Shown: one piece after another, positions 63,242-64,000 of the stretch | How the letters are laid out: every line of letters starts with the position of its first letter | Position numbering within the stretch: the first letter of the stretch is position 1 | DNA from: Yersinia enterocolitica subsp. enterocolitica | GTDB lineage: Bacteria > Pseudomonadota > Gammaproteobacteria > Enterobacterales > Enterobacteriaceae | NCBI RefSeq assembly: GCF_901472495.1 | Contig: NZ_LR590469.1 | Span: forward strand, 1-64,000 | Length of the DNA: 64,000 bases | Direction of reading: 5' to 3' | The notes under the pieces: generated by a model | What the model saw: the letters and a program-made list of their open reading frames with translations, nothing else | The model's database searches: none | Told to the model about the DNA's origin: nothing | Made by a program: the position numbers and the translations under genes

Positions 63242-64000
63242 ATGAAACTCAACTTGTTAAATGCAATGCTGCTTACGGCAATGGCAGCTATTACTTCAGT
63301 TCATGCCGCTGATTACAAACAGAATCCGTTTACTTTGGTGTATGACGGTGCCATTACCGAGAACATCGATGGCAAGGTTAATATTCACCCGGTGAAATAT
63401 GATCTTCATGGCATTCAAATTGCTGCGAATGTCTACACGCCCGCTAATTATGATCCGGCAAAAAAATATCCTGCGGTGGTAGTTGCCCACCCTAATGGTG
63501 GTGTTAAAGAGCAGGTTGCCGGATTGTATGCTCAGCGTTTGGCAGAGCACGGGTACATCACTATCACCGCCGATGCTGCCTATCAGGGAGCCAGTGGCGG
63601 CATGCCGCGCAATGTAGATAAACCCGCCAATCGCATTGAAGATATTCACGGCATGGCTGACTACATTAGCCAGTATCCAGGTGTTGATACCACACACATT
63701 GGCCTGCTGGGTATCTGTGGCGGCGGTGGGTATTCACTGAAAGCGGCCCAGACCGACAAACGGTTTAAAGCACTGGCGACGCTGAGTATGTTTGACTCCG
63801 GACTAGTACGCCGCAACGGGTATCAGGATTCCCAGCTTTCCACTATTCAGGAGCGGCTGAAGCAAGCCTCGGATGCGCGTACAAAAGAGGTCGCCACCGG
63901 TGAAATTACCTATACCGGCGATGCTCAATTAACCGATGAGCAAATTGCCAAACTGCCCTTTGATCTCTATCGCCAGGGCTTTGAGTATTACGGCAAAACC
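63242..64000 (+). CDS. exported dienelactone-hydrolase-like protein, cut by window end
   Basis: 253 codons are visible without a stop. Start ATG 63242, seven bases after GGAAG. Signal peptide MKLNLLNAMLLTAMAAITSVHA. Alpha/beta hydrolase fold with VVVAHPNGG (oxyanion) and LGICGGGGYS (G-x-C-x-G, a cysteine nucleophile as in dienelactone hydrolase). Divergent from the two-component genes, so probably their target. Substrate unknown. Confidence 0.85.
   Translation, partial: MKLNLLNAMLLTAMAAITSVHAADYKQNPFTLVYDGAITENIDGKVNIHPVKYDLHGIQIAANVYTPANYDPAKKYPAVVVAHPNGGVKEQVAGLYAQRLAEHGYITITADAAYQGASGGMPRNVDKPANRIEDIHGMADYISQYPGVDTTHIGLLGICGGGGYSLKAAQTDKRFKALATLSMFDSGLVRRNGYQDSQLSTIQERLKQASDARTKEVATGEITYTGDAQLTDEQIAKLPFDLYRQGFEYYGKT

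Noticed and set aside
63296..63697. minus-strand 133-residue ORF
   Set aside because: Antisense to the exported hydrolase, whose signal peptide and nucleophile motif are clear.
1..64000. CRISPR array
   Set aside because: No set of regularly spaced direct repeats was seen; repeats found are att sites, hairpins, IS ends and one 19-bp tandem pair.

Overview
The window is enterobacterial chromosome, almost certainly Yersinia and probably not Y. pestis. The gene order O-antigen cluster (gmd, fcl, manC, manB, gne, wzz), gsk, rosB, rosA, ushA is the Yersinia arrangement. It is followed by a backbone shared with E. coli: ybaK, chiX, ybaP, copA, cueR, ybbJ, qmcA, cnoX, ybbO, tesA, ybbAP, purKE, lpxH, ppiB, cysS, ybcJ, folD, argU. 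A YPAL-like miniature element and an IS1541-like element fit the genus. The species cannot be fixed by reading alone.

Region 1 (1-9.9 kb) is the promoter-distal part of an O-antigen cluster. It has two broken glycosyltransferases (GT2, and a GT11 fucosyltransferase-like gene), an intact GT4, genes for GDP-fucose (gmd, fcl) and GDP-mannose (manC, manB), a UDP-hexosamine 4-epimerase, and the chain-length regulator wzz. Four genes (GT2, GT11, fcl, manB) carry about ten small indels plus one in-frame stop, while their neighbours are intact. As written, GDP-fucose and its transferase could not be made.

Region 2 (10-36.3 kb) is conserved housekeeping sequence with no visible frameshift. Supportable signals include the ChiX small RNA, a CueR operator with a 19-bp spacer, a PurR box upstream of purE, an argU promoter, and several hairpin terminators. 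A YPAL-like element sits between two copies of the ushA terminator. An IS1541-like element lies directly behind chiX.

Region 3 (36.36-51.01 kb) is an integrated element in argU, bounded by a 46-bp direct repeat of the tRNA 3' part. It holds a tyrosine integrase, two small broken genes (one at a G9 tract), IS4- and IS110-family insertions, and a phage tail module in J-I-H-G order. A GT2 glycosyltransferase, a second frameshifted tail fibre, a truncated tail-fibre assembly gene, a deleted IS3-family element and lpxR follow. Head, lysis and replication genes are absent. What remains is tail-fibre genes plus two LPS-modifying functions.

Region 4 (51.0-53.3 kb) is decayed. It contains a fossil N-terminus of a P4-type integrase (a second island at the same tRNA), a two-gene unit with a GNAT-like protein, and an autotransporter beta-barrel remnant.

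Region 5 (53.3-64 kb) is a redox/electrophile-type gene set: an old yellow enzyme split by an IS4-family element, a LysR regulator, an EthD-like protein, an aldo/keto reductase, exported alpha/beta hydrolases, an exported carboxymuconolactone-decarboxylase-like protein, a frameshifted exported cupin, and a CusSR-like two-component system. A joint role in handling reactive carbonyl or quinone compounds is inference.
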